A stretch of 64,000 nucleotides of DNA from Prorocentrum cordatum (GCA_963575745.1 CAUYUJ010016884.1:150001-214000); one strand, 5' to 3'. Positions 44,341 through 54,221 are shown, counted from the first letter of the stretch. The notes: a model not told the origin generated them from the letters alone. A program made the numbers and translations.

Positions 44341-46345
44341 GGGAAAGGGTTAGCGACGCCAGCCATAAACGGGGACAGTTCTGCTGTGGAGGACGGCCGC
44401 GATGAGGCTTCGCAGTGCACCGTGCAGGCGCGCGCCGTCCGTGACACATTCATTTGCCTGGCGGTTGAAAGCCTCAGCAGTTGGCGAGATATGTCCTTCA
44501 CTGACCTGGCTGACGCCTTGCACACCCAGGTGGCTTTCAACTGTCTGGACTTCATGTCCGGCTTGGCTCGTGCACCGCTGAGGAGGTCTTCGACATCCGC
44601 CAAAGACAGCGTTGCCGTCGACGCACATGTAGGCGGGCCGTTCAACAGCGGCGACCAGATGAAGCACGGCCAGTGTCCCGGCATGGCGCGCGGACTGCGC
44701 TGGACCGCTTACCCGCGCAGAGCGGTTCAGCCGGTGGCCGGGGCCATAGTGCACTCCGAAACCAGCTCTGGCGCGAAGGGGCGGGTTGAGTGCAAGCAGG
44801 CCCGCTCGGTGGCAGCGCGCACCAAGCGGGCCCCGGCGCCCCAGATATACCCCCCGCAGGCGTCGTCGCCAGGGCCCTCTGAGGTCGGCATCGGGATGGG
44901 CCGCGGGAGCGCGTCTTCGGCGAGGGCGACCTGGCCATCGAGGAGCTGGGGATCTTCTCAAAGAAGGCCGCAGCGCCTGGCGCGCGGCGGCAGGCGTCGC
45001 CACTGGTGCTCGGTGGCCACGGTTTGCAGAGCAGCCCTTTGGTGTCTCGGGAATGCCCAGGCGACGCGTTTCTGGCTTTCTTCGCATTGGTCGCACCCTC
45101 TGCGCGGAGGAGACGGGTCGGCAGAGATGCGGGCCTTAATTCCGTTTCGGAGGCTCGGAAAAGTTGGGCGCGGTCACCCCGCACAGGTAGTTGCGGGGGG
45201 CGCAGCGCTGCCACGCGGTGGTTTGGGCCTTGCCACTAATGCAGAGTAACCGCGCAATGGCCATGTAGTCATGGCCCTGTTTGACCGCGGCGACGGCGCC
45301 AAGATCGCGCCCGGCGGTCGGGGCGCGTCGCAGGAATAATTTTTTGAGACGCGCGGAGCAGATGCGCGAACGGCCCCGCTGGCAGGCGGGCCCGTGACAG
45401 GCGGGCACCCCAGTCGTCGCACATCATGCCGCACGTTGGCCAGCTCCATTCGAGTTGGGCAACAGCCCCTACCAAACTCTGCCCATTGGGCCTCTTCCTT
45501 CGAAGACTTGTATGCGGTCTCGCGTCCATTCGGCTTCGGCGTCGGGGCCGGCGTTTCTCCGCGCTTGCCTTCTCGCCCCGAGCAAGGTTTCCTTTTGCGC
45601 GATAGCACCGAGCCCGATAGCGCGCCCAGGAACAACGAGAGCGCAGGGAGCTGATCATGAGATCGAGGGGCTTCCGTTGGGCCGAGTGGCGGCGAACGTC
45701 GCCGTCCAATCGTCTTGGTTTCTAACTTTTCACCCGGGCGCTCGGGCGCCAGTGCCAGCGGCGCACGCGCTAGCGACGCCAGGCCTCGCTGATCGAGCTC
45801 TCGCTCGGGCGACTCCGGGGAGCCGTCCGAGACGAGGGAGTCCGGCGACAGCGCGTCGCGCCTTGGCATCGGCGGCGGCTTCCAGGTTCAATTAGGCGTC
45901 GCCCGATACGGGTGCTACGTTGATGCGGCCCCCCAAAAGCTGCACCTGGCGGCGAGCTTGAAGCGGTTTCGCAGCGCTGGATGGCGGCCACCTGGCGGTG
46001 GAGCTCCTCGCCCACGGCCAAGCCAATCTTTTTGCAAGGGTGGATTCGTTTTCAGGTCAGACAACTGGTCGAAGAAGACAGTCTCGTCGAGCGACATTTG
46101 GAGCTCCTCGCCGCGGGAGCCGCGGAGTTGCTGTCGTCGGCAAGTGCTGCGCTCAGAGAGCGATGCACGCGCCGGCGCTGCCGCTTGGCCCATGCGCACG
46201 CGATGGGCTCGATGTCGCCACGGGAGAAGGAGCGGCGTTGAAGGTGCCCGCTAGTGCGCGCAGGGGTCTGGAGTATACGAGTAGTTGTCCAGCGGTTATC
46301 GTAGATGTCGCCTGGCTTGTACGATATCGGGCGGACACCCAACGC
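44341..46345 (-). other. Fragmentary minus-strand coding-like region
   Basis: Short minus-strand stretches read like protein in different frames: GDIEPIACAWAKRQRRR (about 46200), EELQMSLDETVFFDQLSDLK (about 46080), VGAVAQLEWSWPTCGMMCDD (about 45440), SLADVEDLLSGARAKPDMKS (about 44570). None matches a family I know, and no single frame joins them. Either one decayed gene with many frameshifts or introns, or chance frames in GC-rich DNA. Confidence 0.25.
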
Positions 46346-46532
46346 TCAACGCCAGGTTCAGGCAGCTCCCACGAGGGCTCCGTCGTGTTTTGCGCAAGCG
46401 GGAAGTGGGAACTGCGTGCGTTGGAGCGGGGGGGGAGGGTCGGAGGGGATGGGTGGGCAGAGGAGGACGGGGGGGCGGGGAAGGAATATCGCCACGAGTA
46501 GACGGAGATCAAGTCTGCACGAATTGAGGCCA

Positions 46533-46690
46533 TGTTTGGGAGATCCGTTCGGATTTCCTGGGTCGGCGCTAGGGCTCCGTGGTTGCGCCTGTAGCGCCGC
46601 CCCTGGCGCAGTCTTCGCACCAAGGAGGGGGGGGTCTGCGCCCCGAGCCAAGAAATCCGCGCGGACCTTCGGAAGTGTATGTGCCTGCTG
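46533..46690. mobile_element. Fold-back TIR element, copy C (diverged)
   Basis: Right arm AGAAATCCGCGCGGA at 46651-46665 equals that of copies A and B. The left arm (about 46540-46560, GATCCGTTCGGATTTCCTGG) is mutated. The centre keeps GCGCCGCCCCTGGCGC and a G-rich run as in copy B. Oldest of the three copies. Confidence 0.65.
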
Positions 46691-46735
46691 TTGAGGTACT
46701 CTTCGGAGGAGGAGGAGGAGAAGGAAAAAGAAAAA

Positions 46736-46777
46736 CAATAATAATAATAATAATAATAATAATACTAATACTAATAT

Positions 46778-46814
<37 letters not shown>

Positions 46815-46819
46815 GATAC

Positions 46820-46854
<35 letters not shown>

Positions 46855-46856
46855 GG
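46736..46856. repeat. (AAT)n microsatellite
   Basis: About 120 bp of ATA/AAT triplets with ACTAAT variants, preceded by a GGA run (46708-46722). It is the only long AT-rich triplet array in the window. Confidence 0.97.
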
Positions 46857-46914
46857 GGGACAGGCGAGGAATACCGCCACGGGCAGCAGCACCCAGAACA
46901 TGGAAGAGTGAGGG

Positions 46915-47410
46915 AAGCTGGGTGCGCCTGCGCCAGATTTGGCGTCCGAGTCATCCTTCCCATCGCTTCCCATTGCGCTGATAGTTTCGCGATCCGCAGA
47001 CGGGTGTCATAGCGGATTTGGGTGAAAACACTCCGTCGTTCCATGCGCAATATGCACCGTGGAGTTGTGCGCATGGGAGGAGGGGGTGGCGGATGAGCTG
47101 GACGACGAGCCAGAGAATGACGGGGATGAGGACGGAGAAGGACGAGCAGGAACAGCAGCAGGAGCAGGCGGAGCAGGAGGGCCAGGGGCAGACGGGGAGG
47201 AGGAGGGAAAAGAAGAGGGCGACATCGGTGAGGAAACCCTTGCACCATAAGTGCAGCCCGTGTTCGGGCAACAGCGCCATTCGGAGCGACGGGGGCGTAC
47301 CGCCGATCGTGAAAGGAGGTCAACGCTGAAGCGGGAGGTCCATTCTGAAACACCGAAGCTTCCCGATAACAACACATAAGAGATACCAGTGTCTGACATC
47401 CTGTGAAAAT
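46915..47410. repeat. Dispersed repeat related to 36.0-36.4 and 37.8-37.9 kb
   Basis: GCGCCAGAT(T/C)TGGC, then a CGATCCGCAGACGGGTGTCAT word, then ATGCGCAAT, recur in order at 36055-36390. The later part (AAGCGGGAGG, CTGAAACACCGA, ACATCCTGTGAAAA) matches 37850-37935. The two parts are adjacent here and separated there. Confidence 0.55.
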
Positions 47411-47607
47411 GATTCATACTTGTGGAGTGAGTCGTAAAGTGTCATTGTAGAAGAAGGAGGGCGGAAGGAGGAAACATGAGGATGGATGGATGCGGGGGGA
47501 GGAGAAGAAGGAGGGCAAGGAGAACGAGGAGCATAAGGAAGGGAGAGGGGGAGGGAGAACGGAAAGCAAAGTGGGAAGCGGGACCTGAGGTGGAGTTGAC
47601 CGAGTAG

Positions 47608-47672
47608 GGAGGGGGAGGAGGAGGAGGAGGAGGAGGAGGAGGAGGAGGAGGAGGAGGAGGAGGAGGAAGATG
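47608..47672. repeat. (GGA)n array
   Basis: About 60 bp of GAG/GGA triplets within a longer purine-rich stretch (47450-47760). Confidence 0.95.
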
Positions 47673-48742
47673 GAGGACGGAGGAGGGAGATGAGGGAGGA
47701 GCGAGAAGCAGGAAAAGGAGAAAGACGAGGAGGAGGAGGGGTAGGAGGAGAGAGCATCAAGAGGAGGGACGAATAATCATGAATCTGATCTCCTGCCCCC
47801 CTCTCCTGCTCCCTCGAGGATCTCAGACATCGCCCATGATCTCGAGTCGACTCGAATCCTATTCTGCTTCCTCCTTCACCCCTTCCTCCTGGATGGAGGG
47901 GAACAGGCCCGCCGCAAAGAGCCCAGGGAGAGGGCCGGGGCCTGGCCGACATCATCGGATTCTTGGTGACGGTCGTGGAGCTTGGATCCGCCGCACCGGT
48001 GGAGAACAACGCGGCGGTCAACAAGTGGGTCCGCGACTATGCGGAGCGAGCTCTCGCTCCGCCGCCCTTCCCAGACCCACGCCTGTTTCCCGATGCCCCC
48101 AGGAGGCCCCGTCGCATTGTCCCCTCTTTGCACCTTCTCCCCCGCGCCATCCCCTGGGGGGTGAGGCGCTGGCGACCCGTCCTTTGCCGTTTTCGCTGGC
48201 CGCCCAAGCCCAACAAGAATCCCAGCTTCGGCCTCCAACAATACCGCCCGTACTTACCACACGTTTTGATTGTACGCCCCCGCCCGACGCGCAGGGGCGG
48301 TCCCTGGCAGGGAGGGCCCCGCACTCCCCTGGCGCCCTCTCCTGGGGGGTAGGGGCGCCTGCCTTTTCCCTGGTGCGTCAGCAGCAGAGGTCACAGACGC
48401 ATGTAGGTCATGTAATTGTTTCACTGCGCGTCCGATGTCGGGTTGGGCTTCGTGCTCGTACGAGACCTTGGCCTTGCCCTGCCGACGGGAAGGGCGGTCC
48501 CTGGCAGTGAGGGCCCACCGTGCCCCCTGGCGCCCTCGCCTGGGGGGGGGAGCCGGCGGCCCTCTGCGACCTCCTGGACATGCCCGGCCGCGACACGCTG
48601 GCGGCCCCCCCCGCCCCTCCTCCTCCTCCTCCTCCTCCTCCTCCTCCTCCTCCTCCTCCTCCTTTCTGGTGGCCCTGGCCGTCGTGAGTTCTCACGGCGG
48701 TCAGGGCTTCCTTTGAAGCTGCGTCCACCCATCCGCCTCCTC
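47673..48742. other. Intergenic up to the assembly gap
   Basis: Two GGGCGGTCCCTGGCAG...GAGGGCCC...CTGGCGCCCTC blocks at about 48294-48350 and 48488-48550 form a direct repeat. A TCC array lies at about 48616-48664. No gene recognised. Confidence 0.5.
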
Positions 48743-48842
48743 NNNNNNNNNNNNNNNNNNNNNNNNNNNNNNNNNNNNNNNNNNNNNNNNNNNNNNNNNN
48801 NNNNNNNNNNNNNNNNNNNNNNNNNNNNNNNNNNNNNNNNNN
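48743..48842. other. Assembly gap (100 N)
   Basis: Exactly 100 N, the usual size for a gap of unknown length. It removes the 5' end of LINE 4, including any SL relict, ORF1 and the first endonuclease motifs. Confidence 0.99.
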
Positions 48843-49610
48843 TTCAGGAGTGGGCCTTGTCTCGCAGCATGCCAGGTCCTTCTCTGAAGTTGTATTGGAT
48901 CCGATTGTTTGCGTGCCCCCTCCAGAGAGATTTATCCTGAAGCCATGGCATGGGGTCGTGGATTCAGGTATCCCTTGGGCCAATGTCTATTTGCATACGG
49001 GGGGAGGCGCCGAGGATCGCAATGCCCAGCTACTGATGCAGGTGGCAGCAGTCACGAAGACCATATCCACCCCCTTTGTTATATCAGGGGACTGGAACAT
49101 GTCCCCCAAGGACTTGCAGAATACGGACTTCTTAACGCTCATAGGTGGGGTCATTGTTGCGCCAGATCGCCATACCTATGAGTCCGCGGGCGCCCAGTCG
49201 TTGATTGACTACTTTGTGGTCCACCCCCTGCTCTCGGCAGCAGTTAAGTGTGAGGTCCGGGAGACCCCCCTGATCCCCAAGCACCAGCCTGTCGCTCTCA
49301 CGCTTCGTGGAAATCTCCACTCTGATTTGGTATCGGTTTTTCGGCGCCCGCCGCACATCCTTGTTATTCGGCCAGTGGGGTGTTCAAATTGCCCGCCTTC
49401 CTGGGATGCCTTTCCTGACGCAGTCAACTCTGTGGAAGATCTGGAGCGTCTTACTTCTTCTTGGCTGAAGACGTCTGCCCAGGAGTTGCTTGCCCTTTTC
49501 CAGTTGCCAGATCCGCAGGATTACACCAAGCGGGGTGAGCCCCCCTCGACCATCCAGATTTCGGTTTCCAGATTGTTTCCTGAGGTGTGCTTTCGTCATA
49601 CGAAGGAAGG
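48843..49610 (+). pseudogene. LINE 4, AP-endonuclease (EEP) domain, 5'-truncated by the gap
   Basis: Open from the gap. Motifs: VISGDWNMSPKDL (GDxN at 49087-49098), AGAQSLIDYFVVHPLL (DYF, the RIDY-like position), and IPKHQPVALTLRG where SDHxP is expected, with the Asp replaced by Lys. The domain continues into an RT linker until about 49600, where the sense changes frame. It would nick DNA for target-primed reverse transcription if complete. The missing Asp at the last motif may mean loss of activity or family divergence. Confidence 0.75.
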
Positions 49611-51557
49611 CTTTGGAGGTATCTCTCTAACCGTCTTGGTACTCTTCTATATATTGCTGACAAGCAGCTGTGGCCCGCATATCGGAGAGCCTGTCAAGCC
49701 CTGCGCCGATATCGTCCTTCGCAGCGGGATGGTGGTCCTCCCCCCGATTGGTCGTGGTGGAGGTATTATTCCAACAGGCTTGATACCCTAGATCTTGGTT
49801 CCATAGATTGGCTGCGGGGCGTCTTGGCTGAGTCCGCATCTGCTCTGGAACGTGCAGCATCGGCACAGAGGTACCAATCCTGGACATCATGGGCCATGCG
49901 ATCTGTCCAGGAAGGTGGTTCTGCTGCGCACCGATTCGTCACGGGATCTATGGATTGGGCTTCCTTTGACAAGACCACCCCGAACCCAGATGCCCCAGTC
50001 GGTACGCCGCAGCATCATCTTAAGGCGCGAGAAGGAGTTTGGCATGCTATCTGGGAGCCCATGCAGGAGCACCCTGACGATCCTTGCCTAGCCCTGGATT
50101 TCCCGCCGTTGCCGCCCGACTGCCTTGCACCCTTGCCTCACCCGTCCCTGGACAAGTACAGGCAGATGTGTCGCAGGTACAAAGCTCGTACGTCGGTGGG
50201 ACTGGACTCGATGCATCCACGTCACCATGCGCTGCTCTCCGACTCGTCACTTCTTGCCCTGTTTGGTATCTGGCGCGTTGTCTTGCGATTGGGTAGATTC
50301 CTTCCCATTTTCGCTGTTTTCATCATGAATTTGATCCCGAAGGCTGATGGTGGCGAGCGTACGGTTGCCCTCTTCACGACGTGTGTGCGCACGTTCTCTC
50401 GGTTCTTCAGGCACACGTATGGCGCTATGTGGGCGCGATTGCACCCTCGTCCGTACGTGCACGGTGTGCGCGGTCATTCCTGCCAAGCATGTGCGTGGCG
50501 CATGGGCGTGCTCACGGAGTTAGCATCTGCCAGAGGTTTGTCTGTGCTTGCACTCTTGCTCGACATCCAGAAGGCTTTTGAACAGGTTCGCCATAAACTT
50601 CTCATAAGAAGTGCTAGTGAGTTTGGGATTCATCCAGCACTCTTGAGGGTTTTCCTGCCTCTCTATCGTTCCCCACGCGTTGTCACGTTGCGGCGAATTG
50701 TTGGGGAGTGGGTCAGAGCTAGCAAGACTATTGTAGCAGGTTGCTCTTTTGCCGATCTGTTCATGCGTATTTTATTGATGCCCGAGCTGGATTCGTTTCG
50801 TCAGTCGCATCCAAATATGCACCTTGCCCTCGTCGCCGACGACGCCCAGGTCCCGGGGATTGGCTCGGAGAGGGAGTTGCTCAAAATCGGTCCCGATGCG
50901 TCGCACCTTTTGATGGGCAAGCTTACTTTCTCGGCATGTTTACCGCTCTCCGAGAAGAAAATCGTGCTCTTGGCTACTGACCCCCAGTTCGCTCAGAGCA
51001 TTGCAGCTGAAACTCCACGTCTCGCTGGTGCAGTCAAGTTCTCGTGTCGAAACCTCGGGATTGACTATCAGTTACGTCAGGGGCGTCGTTCTCGTCCTGT
51101 TCTTACTGGTCGATTAAAAAAGGCCAGGTTTAAGGCCCGACGCCTATTGAAGATAAAGAAGGCTGGTGCAAAGGTTGCAGGTATTGTAAACACTAACTTG
51201 CGGCCCACTGTCATGTACGGCATTGACGTCGTCGGTCTATCTACTCACCAGATTCGTCAGGTCCGTGCTATATACCACGCTGGTCTCGGCACAGGTAAAC
51301 GTAGGTCTGTCACGATGGATTTGGCGTTGCATGGTGTTACCGATCCTGCTATCGATGCACATGCTGAGGTTATTCGTCTCTGGACTGTCTCTAGATGGGA
51401 CTCTCTTCTCCCTGTCGGAATGATAGACCAAGTTTTCCAGTTTGCCTACGCCAAGGTGGCGCCAGATACCCCGTGGACTGAATTGCAGGGCGCAGGACAG
51501 ATCTTGGTTGCCACTATGCGTAGAATTGGGTGGTCTGCGGTTTCGCCCACAGTATGA
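49587..51557 (+). CDS. LINE 4, reverse transcriptase (656 codons uninterrupted)
   Basis: Long intact frame. Linker with Trp/Arg-rich helices to about residue 190; RT fingers VGLDSMHPRH and FIMNLIPKADGGERTVAL (about residues 210-255); block A LLLDIQKAFEQVRHKLL at about 50550-50600; the block B region reads KTIVAGCSFADL; active site VADD at 50832-50843 with both Asp; later KIVLLATD and KFSCRNLGIDYQLRQGRR. It ends at TGA 51555-51557. The same frame stays open a further 59 codons, then RNase H follows in another frame. This is the best preserved RT of the window. The protein would copy the element RNA into DNA at the nicked target. Confidence 0.88.
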   Translation: MLSSYEGRLWRYLSNRLGTLLYIADKQLWPAYRRACQALRRYRPSQRDGGPPPDWSWWRYYSNRLDTLDLGSIDWLRGVLAESASALERAASAQRYQSWTSWAMRSVQEGGSAAHRFVTGSMDWASFDKTTPNPDAPVGTPQHHLKAREGVWHAIWEPMQEHPDDPCLALDFPPLPPDCLAPLPHPSLDKYRQMCRRYKARTSVGLDSMHPRHHALLSDSSLLALFGIWRVVLRLGRFLPIFAVFIMNLIPKADGGERTVALFTTCVRTFSRFFRHTYGAMWARLHPRPYVHGVRGHSCQACAWRMGVLTELASARGLSVLALLLDIQKAFEQVRHKLLIRSASEFGIHPALLRVFLPLYRSPRVVTLRRIVGEWVRASKTIVAGCSFADLFMRILLMPELDSFRQSHPNMHLALVADDAQVPGIGSERELLKIGPDASHLLMGKLTFSACLPLSEKKIVLLATDPQFAQSIAAETPRLAGAVKFSCRNLGIDYQLRQGRRSRPVLTGRLKKARFKARRLLKIKKAGAKVAGIVNTNLRPTVMYGIDVVGLSTHQIRQVRAIYHAGLGTGKRRSVTMDLALHGVTDPAIDAHAEVIRLWTVSRWDSLLPVGMIDQVFQFAYAKVAPDTPWTELQGAGQILVATMRRIGWSAVSPTV

Positions 51558-51735
51558 CGAACTTCTCTTGGAACCGATGTTGATTTTTCGTCTACTTCCC
51601 CTCGCGAGGCGGTGGCACTAGTGATTCGCGACGCGTCTGTCTGGTCCTGGAAAGAGGCCTCTGAGCGTCACCCATCCTTCAGTCACCTGTCTGGACCCCG
51701 TTTTCCTCCCCCCTCTTCTTTCCCTTGTGTCTAGG
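51558..51735 (+). other. LINE 4, read-on segment between RT and RNase H
   Basis: Same frame as the RT after the TGA. It reads TDVDFSSTSPREAVALVIRD and SVWSWKEASERHPSFSHL, protein-like, up to a TAG at 51733-51735. The RNase H frame takes over between about 51680 and 51735. Confidence 0.6.
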
Positions 51736-53124
51736 AAGTCTGAAGGATGGGGTGTCATCCAGCAGCGTGCTTTGAGGAATTTTATATCTGGGGGCATATA
51801 CTTTAAACTTATGTGCCCCATTTGCCAGGTCGCCCCTTCTGACCCCGTGTTTCACACCCTGTATGAGCGTGATGGGCTTGTGGAGGTTCGTCGTTGGTTC
51901 GGCCCGACTCCAGCCCTCACCCGTTGCATAGAGCAGTACCGCGAGAACCCTGTCTGGGCCACTGCCATGGTTCCCGACCCGCGCTATTGCTCCCTGCTTG
52001 CACCACCTTTCCCAGACCCTGCCTGGGAAGGAGCCACAGACGGCCCCTTCTTCTCGTCGCCTGCGTATGGAGACGGCTCGGGAAAGCATGGCCCCTCGCC
52101 GCTCACTCTCCGTTGTGGATGGGGTGTATGCTCATTTGCCCCGCGTCGTCGCAATGTTTTAGGTGAGCCCATCGCCAATGATCGGCTTCGGCTTAATGCT
52201 GGTGCATATGGCGTATACCCCTTTCTCACCCAGGATGTTTCAGGGGCTGAGCTTTATGCGTTTTTATGTTATCTAACCCATGCTGCCCCCTCTGACTGCT
52301 ATGAGTTTGTCACTGATGCCCAGTACGTCGTGGACGGTTGGGCATTGGGGTACGAAGCTACCACGCACGGATGGGCCACTCACGCATCCTTGTGGGTCCG
52401 TGTCCACCGCGCGGCTTCAGATATCGGGTACCACCTAATTAAGGTCACCAAGGTTCGTGGCCATTCTACCTCGGCGGGTAATAAGCAAGCTGACAGACTT
52501 GCTAACCTAGGTGCTGACCTACACACTCTGGACACGGTCCTGCACGACCGTATCAAGCGCTCTGGTGTGCTGGTGCGCAATCTTGGTGTGTATATCGGGC
52601 ATTGTATAGCATGGATGTTCAAGAATGTGCCCAAAAAGGTTTGGGCGGCGGATTCTGACGAGTCCCCTGCCCCCACGGCCCCATCCCTAGTCCTCTCCGG
52701 TGCCTCCTCTGGGGCCTTGCATGAGCACTTCTGGGACCCCTCAGCGGATCGTTTTCGATGCGTGAATTGTTGGGCTAGTTCAGCTTCCAAGGGCTATTTA
52801 TTGCGTTCGCAGTGCTCTTCTCCCACTGGCGGTGGGCACGTGCTCAGGCGGCTAAATAATATCATAGTTTGTCGACGATGCGGCCGCTACTCGTGCAAGA
52901 AAGCAGTTGATTTAACTAAATCATGCACTGGGCCCCCTCGGGCCTCTGGCACCATCTCACGGCTTCGACGCATGTGCGATGGTCGTGACACCCGTACTGA
53001 TCAACCAGTCGGTGAGGTCACTGCGGTTGACAATGTCAACGTTATATATGCCTTTCCTGCCCCTCAGGATGTCTTCAATTTTCAGGCATTGTTTGATCCT
53101 GCATGGCTTTTAGAGGCCCCGTAG
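51727..53124 (+). CDS. LINE 4, RNase H and C-terminal CRRC module (465 codons)
   Basis: Intact frame to 53124. An early CPICQVAPSDPVFH motif (CxxC..H) precedes RNase H. RNase H catalytic set: PAYGDGSGKHG (Asp), VSGAELYAFL (Glu), FVTDAQYVVDG (Asp), VTKVRGHSTSAGNKQADRLA (His region and final Asp), over residues about 115-265. The tail contains RCVNCWASS and, at about 52845-52995, HVLRRLNNIIVCRRCGRYS, a later SCTGPP and RLRRMCDGRD. The tail aligns with the end of LINE 1. RNase H degrades RNA in the hybrid; the tail may bind zinc (inference from spacing of Cys). Confidence 0.85.
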   Translation: MSRKSEGWGVIQQRALRNFISGGIYFKLMCPICQVAPSDPVFHTLYERDGLVEVRRWFGPTPALTRCIEQYRENPVWATAMVPDPRYCSLLAPPFPDPAWEGATDGPFFSSPAYGDGSGKHGPSPLTLRCGWGVCSFAPRRRNVLGEPIANDRLRLNAGAYGVYPFLTQDVSGAELYAFLCYLTHAAPSDCYEFVTDAQYVVDGWALGYEATTHGWATHASLWVRVHRAASDIGYHLIKVTKVRGHSTSAGNKQADRLANLGADLHTLDTVLHDRIKRSGVLVRNLGVYIGHCIAWMFKNVPKKVWAADSDESPAPTAPSLVLSGASSGALHEHFWDPSADRFRCVNCWASSASKGYLLRSQCSSPTGGGHVLRRLNNIIVCRRCGRYSCKKAVDLTKSCTGPPRASGTISRLRRMCDGRDTRTDQPVGEVTAVDNVNVIYAFPAPQDVFNFQALFDPAWLLEAP

Positions 53125-53347
53125 ATTTCTCGGGGTATACTTCGGAGGTGGGGTGGATGTAACGGTTCTGGCCCGTGTGCTGCCCACCGAGCCGCACGGG
53201 CGTTCCAAGGGATATCTGGTCTGTCTCGTCTGTCTGATGCTGGCAGGACTACTCGGATCCCCGACACCAGCCGTCAGAAGTGTTGTTCTGCAGTACTCCC
53301 TTTCCTGGTCGCTACAGAGGGCAGCTTCCAGGAAGTAGGGCAGGCTT

Positions 53348-53410
53348 GGGATAAGTGGGTACAGAGGCGCTGAGAAGCAGGCACCCGTTCCGCCTGCGCC
53401 CACTTATCCC
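53348..53410. other. Hairpin, copy 1
   Basis: Outer stem GGGATAAGTGGG (53348-53359) with CCCACTTATCCC (53399-53410), 12 perfect pairs plus one U-G inside. Inner stem GCAGGC (53377-53382) with GCCTGC (53392-53397), loop ACCCGTTCC. A 16-nt one-sided bulge (53361-53376) contains GAGGCGCTGAGAA. Confidence 0.8.
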
Positions 53411-53573
53411 GTCTGTGTGTTTGTCATTCCTCCCCCGGCCAGGCTCGCAAAGAGAGAAGACTCTTGCCTGCCCGCCGCGCGGGGATAGCTGTGCACGCCT
53501 CTCTGTATGCGCTTTCTCTCTACAGTCGGACAGTCGAAATGTCTCATGGCTACGCGCCAGGGACTAGTAGGCT

Positions 53574-53638
53574 GAGGGTGAGTGGGTACAGAGGCGCTGA
53601 GAAGCAGGCACCCGTTCCGCCTGCGCCCACTCACCCTC
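53574..53638. other. Hairpin, copy 2
   Basis: Outer stem GAGGGTGAGTGGG (53574-53586) with CCCACTCACCCTC (53626-53638), 13 perfect pairs. Compared with copy 1, two A-T pairs have become G-C on both arms. Bulge, inner stem and loop are identical to copy 1. Confidence 0.8.
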
Positions 53639-53797
53639 CTTCTGCGCTGCTTTTGTCATCCCCCCCGCCCAGGCTCGCAAAGAGAAGCAAAGAACATGTC
53701 TCTTCGCTTCCTGCTGCGGGGGGCGGCATGCTTTCTGCCTCTCTAGCCTTGCTCTCTGTAGTGTCCTGTGCCGACTCGCCTGGGTTCTAGGCTGGGC

Positions 53798-53864
53798 TAA
53801 GGATGAGCGGGCACAGAGGCGCTGAGAAGCAGGCACCCGCACCGCCTGCGCCCACTCATCCCTT
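53798..53864. other. Hairpin, copy 3
   Basis: Outer stem GGATGAGCGGG (53801-53811) with CCCACTCATCC (53851-53861), one C-A mismatch, and the U-G pair of the other copies replaced by C-G. Inner stem is identical; the loop is ACCCGCACC. Confidence 0.75.
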
Positions 53865-54221
53865 ATGTGCTGCTTTTGTTCCTCCCCAGCCCAGGCTCGC
53901 GAAGAGAGGAAGGGCATCTCCCGCCGCCGTGCTGACTCTGTCTTGTTGTATAATTCTGCTGCTGGCCAGAGGTTGAGGCTGGAAGCCCAGGAGCCAGGAC
54001 GCGGGCTTCAAACTGTCTCACCAGTCTTGCCAGCATCGCTTGTCTGATCGGGCCCTCGATTTTCTCGTTGTCCCTGTTTGCTCGGTTCGGTCCCTCGCTC
54101 GGCTCTGTCGGGTCCTGGTCCGTCCCTCGTTTCTTTCGGCCCTTCTTCGGGCCCCTCGCTCGTCGTTTCGGCGCCACGGGCAGGGGTGTTCGGCAGACGA
54201 TCACCCGCGCGCAAATCAAAA

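Larger units (their letters stand above)
53340..53990. repeat. ~225-bp tandem repeat x3 carrying a conserved hairpin
   Basis: Units start near 53348, 53574 and 53800. Each begins with a hairpin (listed separately) followed by TTTGT(C/T)(A/-)TTCCTCC-like and CCAGGCTCGC(A/G)AAGAGA words, then poorly conserved sequence. It lies 220 bp after LINE 4, so it may be its 3' UTR or an independent satellite. Confidence 0.85.

Noticed and set aside
44257-45249. Plus-strand 330-codon ORF as a gene
   Set aside because: No motif, several competing frames on the other strand, and GC-rich DNA makes ORFs of this length common here.
53348-53410. Hammerhead or twister ribozyme
   Set aside because: The bulge has CTGAGAA but not the CTGANGA...GAA core of hammerheads, and the twister core is also absent; left as an unassigned hairpin.
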